From Gallionella capsiferriformans ES-2 (lineage in GTDB: Bacteria > Pseudomonadota > Gammaproteobacteria > Burkholderiales > Gallionellaceae): a DNA stretch of 64,000 nucleotides. This document shows, in pieces, positions 57,968-64,000 of this stretch. Numbering within the stretch: position 1 is the first letter of the stretch; each line of letters starts with the position of its first letter. The position numbers and the translations under genes were made by a program. Under the pieces are notes generated by a model that searched no databases, was not told the origin of the DNA, and saw nothing but the letters and a program-made list of their open reading frames with translations. Where the stretch lies: NCBI RefSeq assembly GCF_000145255.1, contig NC_014394.1, forward strand, positions 2,604,001 through 2,668,000, given 5' to 3'.

Positions 57968-59482
57968 TTGCCAAACACAATTACCGCCTCACCCGTTACC
58001 TTTGCCAGCCTCAATCTGGCTGAACCCATCATGCGCGCCATTGCTGACGCCGGTTACACGCAACCCACCCCCGTACAGGCACAGGCGATACCGCTGGTGC
58101 TCGCCGGCGGCGATTTGCTGGCCGGCGCGCAGACCGGCACAGGTAAAACCGCAGGCTTTACCCTGCCGGTCTTACATCTGCTCAACAGTCGTCCCGCCGC
58201 TAATCCCGGTGCTGGTCGCCCGCGCTGCCTGATTCTGACGCCGACGCGCGAACTTGCCGCCCAGGTCGAAGAATCGGTACAGACCTACGGAAAATACCTG
58301 TCGCTCAAATCCTTAGTGATGTTCGGCGGGGTCAACATCAATCCGCAAATTAAATCATTACGCGGTCAAGTGGACATTCTGGTCGCAACACCCGGTCGCC
58401 TGCTCGATCACGTCGGACAAAAAACGCTGGATTTATCCGCTGTTGAAATCCTGATTCTGGACGAAGCCGACCGCATGCTGGATATGGGTTTTATCCGCGA
58501 CATCAAAAAGATACTCGCGCTGCTGCCTAAAACGCGCCAAAACCTGTTGTTTTCCGCGACGTTCTCCGAAGAAATCAAGACGCTGTCTGACGGACTGCTC
58601 AACAATCCGGGCTTCGTCGAAGTCGCACGCCGCAACACCACCTCGGAACTGGTCGCACAAACCGTCCATATGGTTGCGCAAAAACTAAAAAGCCATTTGC
58701 TCTCCCACCTGATCAAGCACAATGACTGGAAGCAGGTGCTGGTGTTTACCCGCACCAAGCACGGCGCAAACCGTCTGGCAGAGAAACTCAATGCCGACGG
58801 CATTCCCGCTGCCGCGATCCACGGCAACAAGAGCCAATCGGCACGCACCAAAGCCTTGTCGCAATTTAAGGACGGCACAATGCCCGTGCTGGTTGCAACC
58901 GACATCGCAGCCCGCGGTCTCGATATCGACATGCTGCCCCACGTGGTCAATTTTGAACTGCCGAATGTACCCGAAGACTATGTACACCGCATCGGTCGTA
59001 CCGGACGCGCAGGCAGCAATGGCGCGGCGATTTCACTGGTAGACAGCGAAGAGTTGCAACATTTGAAAGACATCGAACGCCTGATCAAGACACAGATTCC
59101 AAGAATTGCCATTGACAGCTTCGTGCCGCCTACCCACATTCCGCCTGAAGCACCGCGCCCTCCCCGCCCGCAGCACGGCCAGAAACGCCACAGCAACACC
59201 ACGGCCCGTCCGCCGCGTGAAGGACAAGCGCCTCGCGATGGCAACCGCCCGCCGCGCGAAGGTCAGGGGCCAACCGGCAATCGAGCACCACGCGACCCGC
59301 AAGCACGAACACAGCCGCCACGCGGCCCGCAATCGACAGGTCAACCTCGTCCGGCGCAAAAACCTCGCTCCGCCCAATCGACACCGAAGCCGCAACCTTT
59401 GCTGTCTGAAGCCGCCCGCCATCAGGCTATGCCGCAACCTGCACTGTTTTCACCCCGTCCTGCGGCAAGACGCGGCAAATAA
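57968..59482 (+). CDS. rhlE: DEAD-box RNA helicase RhlE
   Basis: 504 residues from a TTG start at 57968, supported by GGAG 7 bp upstream and by the family start [19 protein letters not shown]. Motifs are [45 protein letters not shown] and [11 protein letters not shown] Pro/Arg/Gln-rich disordered tail (about 385-504, repeated PPREGQ units) should bind RNA. It unwinds structured RNA in ribosome assembly or decay. Confidence 0.95.
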   Translation: MPNTITASPVTFASLNLAEPIMRAIADAGYTQPTPVQAQAIPLVLAGGDLLAGAQTGTGKTAGFTLPVLHLLNSRPAANPGAGRPRCLILTPTRELAAQVEESVQTYGKYLSLKSLVMFGGVNINPQIKSLRGQVDILVATPGRLLDHVGQKTLDLSAVEILILDEADRMLDMGFIRDIKKILALLPKTRQNLLFSATFSEEIKTLSDGLLNNPGFVEVARRNTTSELVAQTVHMVAQKLKSHLLSHLIKHNDWKQVLVFTRTKHGANRLAEKLNADGIPAAAIHGNKSQSARTKALSQFKDGTMPVLVATDIAARGLDIDMLPHVVNFELPNVPEDYVHRIGRTGRAGSNGAAISLVDSEELQHLKDIERLIKTQIPRIAIDSFVPPTHIPPEAPRPPRPQHGQKRHSNTTARPPREGQAPRDGNRPPREGQGPTGNRAPRDPQARTQPPRGPQSTGQPRPAQKPRSAQSTPKPQPLLSEAARHQAMPQPALFSPRPAARRGK

Positions 59483-59512
59483 GCAAACGCTGTCGAAAAT
59501 TTACTATTAACG

Positions 59513-59542
59513 GTTCCTGCCTGAGTTTCTCAGGGCAGGAAC
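59513..59542 (+). promoter_or_regulatory. Hairpin in the leader of the small basic protein gene
   Basis: GTTCCTGCCTGA pairs with TCAGGGCAGGAAC (one bulge). No T run follows. It lies 16 bp before the next start codon and could act as an attenuator or partial terminator after rhlE. Confidence 0.45.
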
Positions 59543-59558
59543 ACATCAGGACACCATC

Positions 59559-59711
59559 ATGGCCAAGACAAATTACACCTTCGAAAAACGGCAGAAAGAA
59601 TTAGCAAAACAAAAGAAGCAGGCTGACAAACTGCTGAAGAAAACCGCAGCAAAAGCAGATCAGAACGAGCAACCGCAGCCTATATCCGACGACAACGCCG
59701 TCGCTTCGTAA
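59559..59711 (+). CDS. Small basic coiled-coil protein
   Basis: 50 residues from the ATG at 59559, beginning MAKTNYTFEKRQKELAKQKK: a Lys/Gln-rich helix followed by an acidic tail. I have the impression that this opening is widespread in proteobacteria, but no function is known to me. It lies 76 bp after rhlE and directly before a very strong terminator, consistent with a real, well-expressed gene. Confidence 0.75.
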   Translation: MAKTNYTFEKRQKELAKQKKQADKLLKKTAAKADQNEQPQPISDDNAVAS

Positions 59712-59727
59712 AGCTAGGCTGCATCTG

Positions 59728-59776
59728 TTCGCCCAATAATAAAGCCCGGTTAAACCGGGCTTTATTATTGGGCGAA
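59728..59776. terminator. 49-bp near-perfect palindrome: bidirectional terminator
   Basis: Arms of 24 bp (59728-59751 and 59753-59776) are perfect complements around a single central base. The core is AAAGCCCGG/CCGGGCTTT. The AT-rich outer part supplies the T tract on both strands. Confidence 0.9.
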
Positions 59777-59788
59777 TTCCACCGCTAA

Positions 59789-60160
59789 CAGCAACTAATT
59801 TCAGAGGGGGGGATTACCGGGTTACAGTACCGCCATCGGTCAGGATCTGGGCATCATCGGCACTCAGACTGTCGACACGCATGATTATCCAGGAATGACA
59901 CTGGAAATTCAGCGCAACGAAACTCAGGAGTATGTCGTTGTCAAATTTACCAAGTATCAGCACGATGCCGTCACGATTGAATCGCGCCGCAACAACGGAG
60001 AATGGGAAAACATGGGAATTTCGTTAAAGAAACCGTGGTTGGATGGCCGATGCTGATGTAAGGCGTACCGGAAGTGCGCGAATATCGCATACGCTGGTAT
60101 AACGATGCGACGACCAGCGGCGAATTTAGCCCAGTACAGAAAATCACCGTTGGCCCGTAA
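59789..60160 (+). pseudogene. Decayed gene of unknown beta-rich protein
   Basis: One frame reads naturally from 59789 (GYSTAIGQDLGIIGTQTVD, then EYVVVKFTKYQHDAVTIES) to a TGA at 60054-60056. The adjacent frame continues from about 60062 (VPEVREYRIRWYNDATTSG, then EFSPVQKITVGP) to a TAA at 60158-60160. A frameshift and a stop (60054-60061) join the two halves. No start codon is visible. The C-terminal part resembles a fibronectin III-like strand pattern. I do not recognise the family. Confidence 0.6.
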
Positions 60161-60167
60161 AAAACAG

Positions 60168-60206
60168 GTGCCTATTGTTTTCCACAAAAAATAGGGCAAT
60201 AGGCAC
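60168..60206. repeat. 10-bp inverted repeat
   Basis: GTGCCTATTG (60168-60177) and CAATAGGCAC (60197-60206), loop 19 nt. No T tract on either side. Confidence 0.5.
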
Positions 60207-60209
60207 ATA

Positions 60210-60410
60210 TCATTCCGCCAATATCTGCTTTTCGGCCTCTAATTTCATTCCGAGAATATCCGCTAACGAGACTAACCGGACCATGACGAAGTGCAGCTTC
60301 CGGGTATGCAATTTAAAGAGATCGATGCTTTTCAATCGGCCCAAATCCGTCAGTCAATGCCTGCCAAAGACCTCTGGATACGCGTCCCGTGATTTGTGTA
60401 TGCGTCTCCA
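60210..60410 (-). pseudogene. Possible gene remnant
   Basis: On the minus strand an open frame with natural-looking sequence (LTDLGRLKSIDLFKLHTRK, MVRLVSLADILGMKLEAEKQ) ends at 60210. It is preceded in frame by RDAYPEVFGRH and a stop at 60354-60356. Too short and broken for identification. Confidence 0.3.
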
Positions 60411-60418
60411 GTCAGAGC

Positions 60419-60808
60419 TTATCGTGCTCCCAATAAGCTTTCAAGCACTGCAAACAGCTCTCTTTCTTCAAAGCGCACATGCTCGGCCAGACATTGTCCA
60501 AAATTGTCCAATGCAACAGCATCAGTTTGCTGCAAGCCGTGGAGTAATGCACGTAACCGCTCGTGGTCAGCCAACGTACGTTGCACCAGTGCTTGTGTTT
60601 CCGGACTTTTCAGTAACGGTAGTAAGGATTGTTCCTCAAACTGGAAGTGAACCTCCAACTCTGCGGAAAAGGCCAGAATCGCGCGCTGACAAGCTTGTGT
60701 AATCTGTGCCGACTCACCTGACAGTGCCGCCCGTTTACACGTTTGGGCCAAAATGAGTGCAGAGTGGTGTTCACGCGATAGCGGTTGCAGAATGGCGCTT
60801 CTTTTCAT
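60419..60808 (-). CDS. Hemerythrin-like di-iron protein
   Basis: 129 residues from the ATG at 60806-60808. A four-helix hemerythrin HHE pattern: LSREHHSALILAQ, LEVHFQFEEQSLL, LADHERLRALL and LAEHVRFEERELF provide His/Glu ligands for a di-iron site. Such proteins bind oxygen or nitric oxide, or sense iron. It starts 7 bp after the FmdE-family gene and is downstream of norB, which suggests a link to NO metabolism. Confidence 0.85.
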   Translation of the reverse strand: MKRSAILQPLSREHHSALILAQTCKRAALSGESAQITQACQRAILAFSAELEVHFQFEEQSLLPLLKSPETQALVQRTLADHERLRALLHGLQQTDAVALDNFGQCLAEHVRFEERELFAVLESLLGAR

Positions 60809-60815
60809 ATAAACC

Positions 60816-61424
60816 TCAAACGTAGGTGACAGCAAAGACGGCCGGATCGTTACCATGATCCAACAGAATGCAGCGTACCCGCTCCTGCCAAAGCTCTCGG
60901 AATTCAGTCACTTCCGCCGGACTTGCAGTGTTGGACAAACAGCTTGCCATCAATTCGGACAGACGCGGCGGTGCCGGAACTTGTTGCAGATTGAATGCAA
61001 TTTCAACAGCCTGATTTGTATCAAGCCGGGTATAGCGGACTTCTCCTTGCATAGCCACGGAAAAAAACAATCGCTCGCGCCTGTCGAAACGGCCACCGAT
61101 ACCCTTGAAGCCAGACTCGGACATTGCGCCCGTCAGCATGCTGACGACATTCGCAATCACGCCCGTGACTCCACTCTCGCTGCTCCTTCTGAACTCCACT
61201 CGTATATCGCCACGCACAGGCGTCGCATCTGGATAGAGCGCGGACAAGGCTTTATAAGTTGCCCAATAGGCTGAGGCGACCGTCGGGCAGGAGTGTCCTG
61301 CCAGTCGTACCACATCAAAATAACCGTACTGCAACACCCCCTGCTCCGTTGCGCCAAGAAATTCGGCCAACGGGTCATAGAAACTGATTCTAGGCACTGC
61401 ATCAAAAAAAACCGGATAACTCAT
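60816..61424 (-). CDS. FmdE-family protein
   Basis: 202 residues with the FmdE-type motif VRLAGHSCPTVASAYWATYK (His, Cys near residues 43-45), then GDIRVEFRRSSESGV and GFKGIGGRFDRRERL. FmdE is named after a formylmethanofuran dehydrogenase subunit; bacterial members are uncharacterised metal-binding proteins. It is coupled to the hemerythrin gene (7 bp) and lies on the same strand as norCB, 224 bp after norB. A denitrification-associated role is inference. Confidence 0.78.
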   Translation of the reverse strand: MSYPVFFDAVPRISFYDPLAEFLGATEQGVLQYGYFDVVRLAGHSCPTVASAYWATYKALSALYPDATPVRGDIRVEFRRSSESGVTGVIANVVSMLTGAMSESGFKGIGGRFDRRERLFFSVAMQGEVRYTRLDTNQAVEIAFNLQQVPAPPRLSELMASCLSNTASPAEVTEFRELWQERVRCILLDHGNDPAVFAVTYV

Positions 61425-61471
61425 GTGAACCCCTGTAATTTTTCAAGAAACGATGAGCGATGAAGCGTACT

Positions 61472-61503
61472 AAAACCCCACCCTGTAATTCAGGATGGGT
61501 TTG
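61472..61503 (-). terminator. Candidate terminator after norB
   Basis: On the minus strand ACCCATCCTG and CAGGGTGGGGT form an imperfect stem with a 5-nt loop, followed by TTTT. It lies beyond the heptamer array, before the FmdE-family gene. Confidence 0.5.
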
Positions 61504-61510
61504 TGTCATG

Positions 61511-61648
61511 CTGCCTTCTGCCTTCTGCCTTCTGCCTTCTGCCTTCTGCCTTCTGCCTTCTGCCTTCTGCCTTCTGCCTTCTGCCTTCTGCCTTCTGCCT
61601 TCTGCCTTCTGCCTTCTGCCTTCTGTCTTCTGCCTTCTGCCTTCTGCT
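61511..61648. repeat. Heptanucleotide tandem array (CTGCCTT), about 19 units
   Basis: Sixteen perfect CTGCCTT units from 61511, one CTGTCTT variant (61623-61629), two more perfect units and a partial unit. The array ends inside the norB stop codon (TAA complement at 61648-61650). The purity shows recent slippage expansion. Confidence 0.98.
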
Positions 61649-63087
61649 TAGTGAGGAAGTAGCACCTGTGCGGGCCGGGTTTCACGCTTGCCTATGGTCA
61701 GCAAGTCCCAGATCAATATCCCGTAACCTGCCGCGAACATCACGCCGAAGATTTCACGCCAGACCATGCCCTGTATGAACCAGGGATGAGCCTGCGCTGC
61801 GAAATAACCAGCCCAGGTCGAGCCTTCTATGGCGCGCTCGATCTGCGATTGCTCGTACCCTGACACCAGCATGCCCATGGTCATCCCCAGCATGCCCAGA
61901 TTCAACAGCACCAGCGCCCATTTCCACTTCCAGTTGCCTTTCATGTCGCTGCTCATCCACACATTGCCGCGCCATTTCTGCGCGACGATGTAGAAGAATG
62001 CGATATTGATCGTGGCATACGCACCGAAGAAGGCCAGATGACCATGCGATGCAGACCATTGTGTGCCGTGGGTGTACAGATTTATCTGCGGCAGAGTGTG
62101 CATAAAGCCCCACACACCCGCACCGAAGAAGTTACCGAACGCCTGCGTGATCAGCCAGCCCATCGCGGGATGATTGTTGTTGCGCATCTTGTTCACCCCG
62201 GAATCGAACACCGCATGCACCACCATCGCAACCAGCGGCACGGGTTCAAGGGCTGAGAAGAATCCACCGATAGACAGCCAGTATTCCGGTGTGCCGATCC
62301 AGAAGTAATGATGACCTATACCTAAGATGCCGGAGCCGAACATCAGCGCCACTTCGATATACAGCCATGTCTCCACGATCTTGCGTGGCGTGCCCAGTAC
62401 GATCATCAGACCGTAAGCCATGATGCAACCTACCATCACTTCCCAGGTCGCTTCGACCCACAGATGGATCACCCACCACCACCAGTATTGATCTACCGAG
62501 ATGTTGGCGGTGTAAAACATGCCCGCCATATAGATAGCGAACAAGGCGATCATATCCAGCGTCAACACACCGCCGATACCTGTCCACTTGCCTTTGGCGA
62601 AGGTGGCTGCCACATTGAAGAACACCGCCATCACACAGACCACGATACCGATATCGGCCCAGCGCGGCGCTTCGATGTACTCGCGACCTTCATTGATTAA
62701 CCATATCGTAGACTGATCGCCCGGCCCTACCTGCACCAGCAGATAGACTGCCACAACCACCACGACTGCCAGTGTGAATATCCAAAAAACGATATTACCC
62801 AGCTTCAGGCCGACAATGGGAATACCGGATTCTTCCTCCAGCAGCCAGTAGACCGACCCGATGAAACCGAACAGCATCCACACCACCATGGCATTGATAT
62901 GCACCATGCGGTTGACCGAGAAATCCAGTACCCCATATAGAAAGTCCGGTATCAGGTATTGCAGTCCGGACAGCAACCCAAACAAGATTTGCGCACCGAA
63001 CAACACCACCGCGACGGCAAAATACTTCACCGCCAGTTTCTGCCCGCCATTGAGGTTGGCAGAATCGAGAGTTCCAAGCGTACTCAT
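61648..63087 (-). CDS. norB: Nitric oxide reductase catalytic subunit NorB
   Basis: 479 residues from the ATG at 63085-63087, placed one base after the norC stop; a longer frame overlaps norC. Twelve membrane helices with ligands for haem b, haem b3 and Fe[26 protein letters not shown] (His and the FeB-associated Glu), [10 protein letters not shown] and [10 protein letters not shown]. With NorC it reduces NO to N2O with electrons from cytochrome c. A cNor-type enzyme; no quinol-oxidase extension is present. Confidence 0.96.
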   Translation of the reverse strand: MSTLGTLDSANLNGGQKLAVKYFAVAVVLFGAQILFGLLSGLQYLIPDFLYGVLDFSVNRMVHINAMVVWMLFGFIGSVYWLLEEESGIPIVGLKLGNIVFWIFTLAVVVVVAVYLLVQVGPGDQSTIWLINEGREYIEAPRWADIGIVVCVMAVFFNVAATFAKGKWTGIGGVLTLDMIALFAIYMAGMFYTANISVDQYWWWWVIHLWVEATWEVMVGCIMAYGLMIVLGTPRKIVETWLYIEVALMFGSGILGIGHHYFWIGTPEYWLSIGGFFSALEPVPLVAMVVHAVFDSGVNKMRNNNHPAMGWLITQAFGNFFGAGVWGFMHTLPQINLYTHGTQWSASHGHLAFFGAYATINIAFFYIVAQKWRGNVWMSSDMKGNWKWKWALVLLNLGMLGMTMGMLVSGYEQSQIERAIEGSTWAGYFAAQAHPWFIQGMVWREIFGVMFAAGYGILIWDLLTIGKRETRPAQVLLPH

Positions 63088-63088
63088 A

Positions 63089-63679
63089 TTAGTTCTCCTG
63101 ATCGAGTGGTTTGAAGTTGGACGGGAAGCCATTGGTGTCGATGGTAGACATCCACTTCAGGAAGGCCACGATCGCGTGTGCCTCATCATCCGTCACCCCC
63201 AGCTTGGGCATGCGTCTGCCCACGCTGTTATGCAGTTTGTCTGAAGGATCCATGATGAACGCCACCATCTGCTCCTCGCGGATCTCGCGTGAACCCCAGA
63301 AAGGATCAAGCCAGGCTTTGGTCAGGTCGGGAGCGTAATACGCACCATTTCCCAGCAGCGTATGACAACCCATGCAGTTCTTTGCCTGTACGGTCAGCTT
63401 GCCATGACTCACCAGAGCTTCGGCTTCGGTCAGCATCTTGCCAAACAGCGGTTCATCAGCAGTCCCGATCACCGGGACTTGCGCATGACGCGACTCGTCA
63501 TAGACATATTCGACGCGATGATTGATCGCCGAATACGCGGGTACCCGTTTCGACCCTGCGGTGATTTGCGACATGGTGTCGAAAGTCAGAAATATTAATA
63601 TGACGAATGAGCCGGCCGTTACCCAAATGGCGGTCTTACGCCAAAAGGTCTCGGATGCCCACCAGTTGCTGGTAGTCAT
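63089..63679 (-). CDS. norC: Nitric oxide reductase cytochrome c subunit NorC
   Basis: 196 residues with an N-terminal membrane anchor (TAIWVTAGSFVILIFLTF) and one haem c site, KNCMGCHTLLGNGAYY (about residue 102). The axial Met candidate is in GRRMPKLGVTDDEAH. It passes electrons to NorB. Somewhat longer than the roughly 146 residues of Pseudomonas NorC, mainly before the haem site. Coupled to norB by a 1-bp gap. Confidence 0.95.
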   Translation of the reverse strand: MTTSNWWASETFWRKTAIWVTAGSFVILIFLTFDTMSQITAGSKRVPAYSAINHRVEYVYDESRHAQVPVIGTADEPLFGKMLTEAEALVSHGKLTVQAKNCMGCHTLLGNGAYYAPDLTKAWLDPFWGSREIREEQMVAFIMDPSDKLHNSVGRRMPKLGVTDDEAHAIVAFLKWMSTIDTNGFPSNFKPLDQEN

Positions 63680-63684
63680 GATGC

Positions 63685-64000
63685 TTACTCCTTACAGGAT
63701 TGATGAAATTTTTCGTGAGGGTTTTGGTTAATACAATTTAAAGCCAGCGTATCTGCGTCATCGTGGGTACCCACGCACAGATGCCAGATGGCGTGCGGTG
63801 CAAACATGTAACCGACCAGCATGAGTACCACGACAGTCACCCAGAACAGACTGCCAAACAGATGCGCCACAGTCGCCAGTGCCATGACCGATGCGAACAA
63901 AGCGGCATAGGACAGATAAGCCAGCGGCATCACGCGCGGCACACATTTGATTTTTGAATAGGCGAACAGGAGGGCATACAGCGCACCGAACACGATCACA
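63685..64000 (-). CDS. Membrane protein upstream of norC (N-terminus beyond the window)
   Basis: At least 104 residues; the frame is still open at the window edge, so the visible GTG at 63997-63999 need not be the start. Three hydrophobic helices (about 1-14, 25-45, 50-70) precede a soluble tail with HLCVGTHDDADTLALNC. I do not recognise the family. It ends 5 bp before norC, so it belongs to the nor operon and may assist assembly or electron transfer. Confidence 0.65.
   Translation of the reverse strand, partial: VIVFGALYALLFAYSKIKCVPRVMPLAYLSYAALFASVMALATVAHLFGSLFWVTVVVLMLVGYMFAPHAIWHLCVGTHDDADTLALNCINQNPHEKFHQSCKE

Noticed and set aside
61511-61648. Possible CRISPR array
   Set aside because: Units are 7 bp and contiguous, with no spacers and no cas genes.
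61460-61651. Open frame through the CTGCCTT array encoding LLPSAFC repeats
   Set aside because: A 7-bp repeat is open in several frames by chance; it is low-complexity tandem DNA with no start context, overlapping the norB end.

Overview
The window looks like a chromosomal segment of a betaproteobacterium, most likely Nitrosomonadales (Gallionellaceae-like). This is inferred from gene order and protein character (fmdB-DUF502-aspS-nudB-nadA, rplU-rpmA-obgE-proB, trxA-rho, an RpoH-type grpE-dnaK-dnaJ cluster, a norCB nitric oxide reductase), not from a database search. Most of it is chromosomal backbone. The clearly accessory parts are the left end, one insertion sequence, a decaying cellulose operon and several short-repeat patches.

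Region 1 (1-7615, minus strand) is the integrase end of a mobile island. Three different tyrosine recombinases (6302-7615, 4753-6315, 2637-4760), a small helix-turn-helix/coiled-coil protein, a second small coiled-coil protein and a RecD2-like helicase (cut by the window edge) form one tightly overlapping operon. The arrangement resembles the ginABCD operon of GInt islands and tnpABC of Tn554. The operon starts just outside the 3' end of ssb (7772-8254).

Region 2 (8.5-23.8 kb) holds selO and a leftward cellulose operon, bcsD-bcsP-bcsQ-bcsA-bcsB-bcsZ-bcsC. It is followed by algF/algI/algJ-like O-acetylation genes, as in the Pseudomonas wss operon for acetylated cellulose. bcsA is split by a 1346-bp IS4-family element with a perfect 9-bp target duplication. 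bcsC is reduced to its TPR part and lacks the outer-membrane barrel. The transposase itself carries three compensating single-base insertions across its catalytic glutamate motif.

Region 3 (23.9-33.1 kb) holds grpE, dnaK and dnaJ (the first two with good sigma-32 promoters), a kdpD/kdpE-like two-component system followed directly by the kup potassium transporter, and sodB. Region 4 (33.2-44.6 kb) holds an AddA/AddB-like helicase-nuclease pair, fdxA, trxA, rho, rplU-rpmA-obgE and proB. Degenerate 7-bp repeats are embedded in frame in both addA and addB.

Region 5 (44.9-59.7 kb) holds a four-CBS diguanylate cyclase, pbpG, an Atm1-type ABC transporter, clsB with an EEP-fold partner, nadA, nudB, a secreted RNase with its barstar-like inhibitor, aspS, a DUF502 protein, fmdB, the DEAD-box helicase rhlE and a small basic protein with a 24-bp perfect terminator hairpin. 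Region 6 (59.8-64 kb) holds two decayed gene remnants, a hemerythrin-like protein, an FmdE-family protein, a 19-unit CTGCCTT heptamer array touching the norB stop codon, norB, norC and a partial membrane protein. No rRNA, tRNA or CRISPR array was seen.
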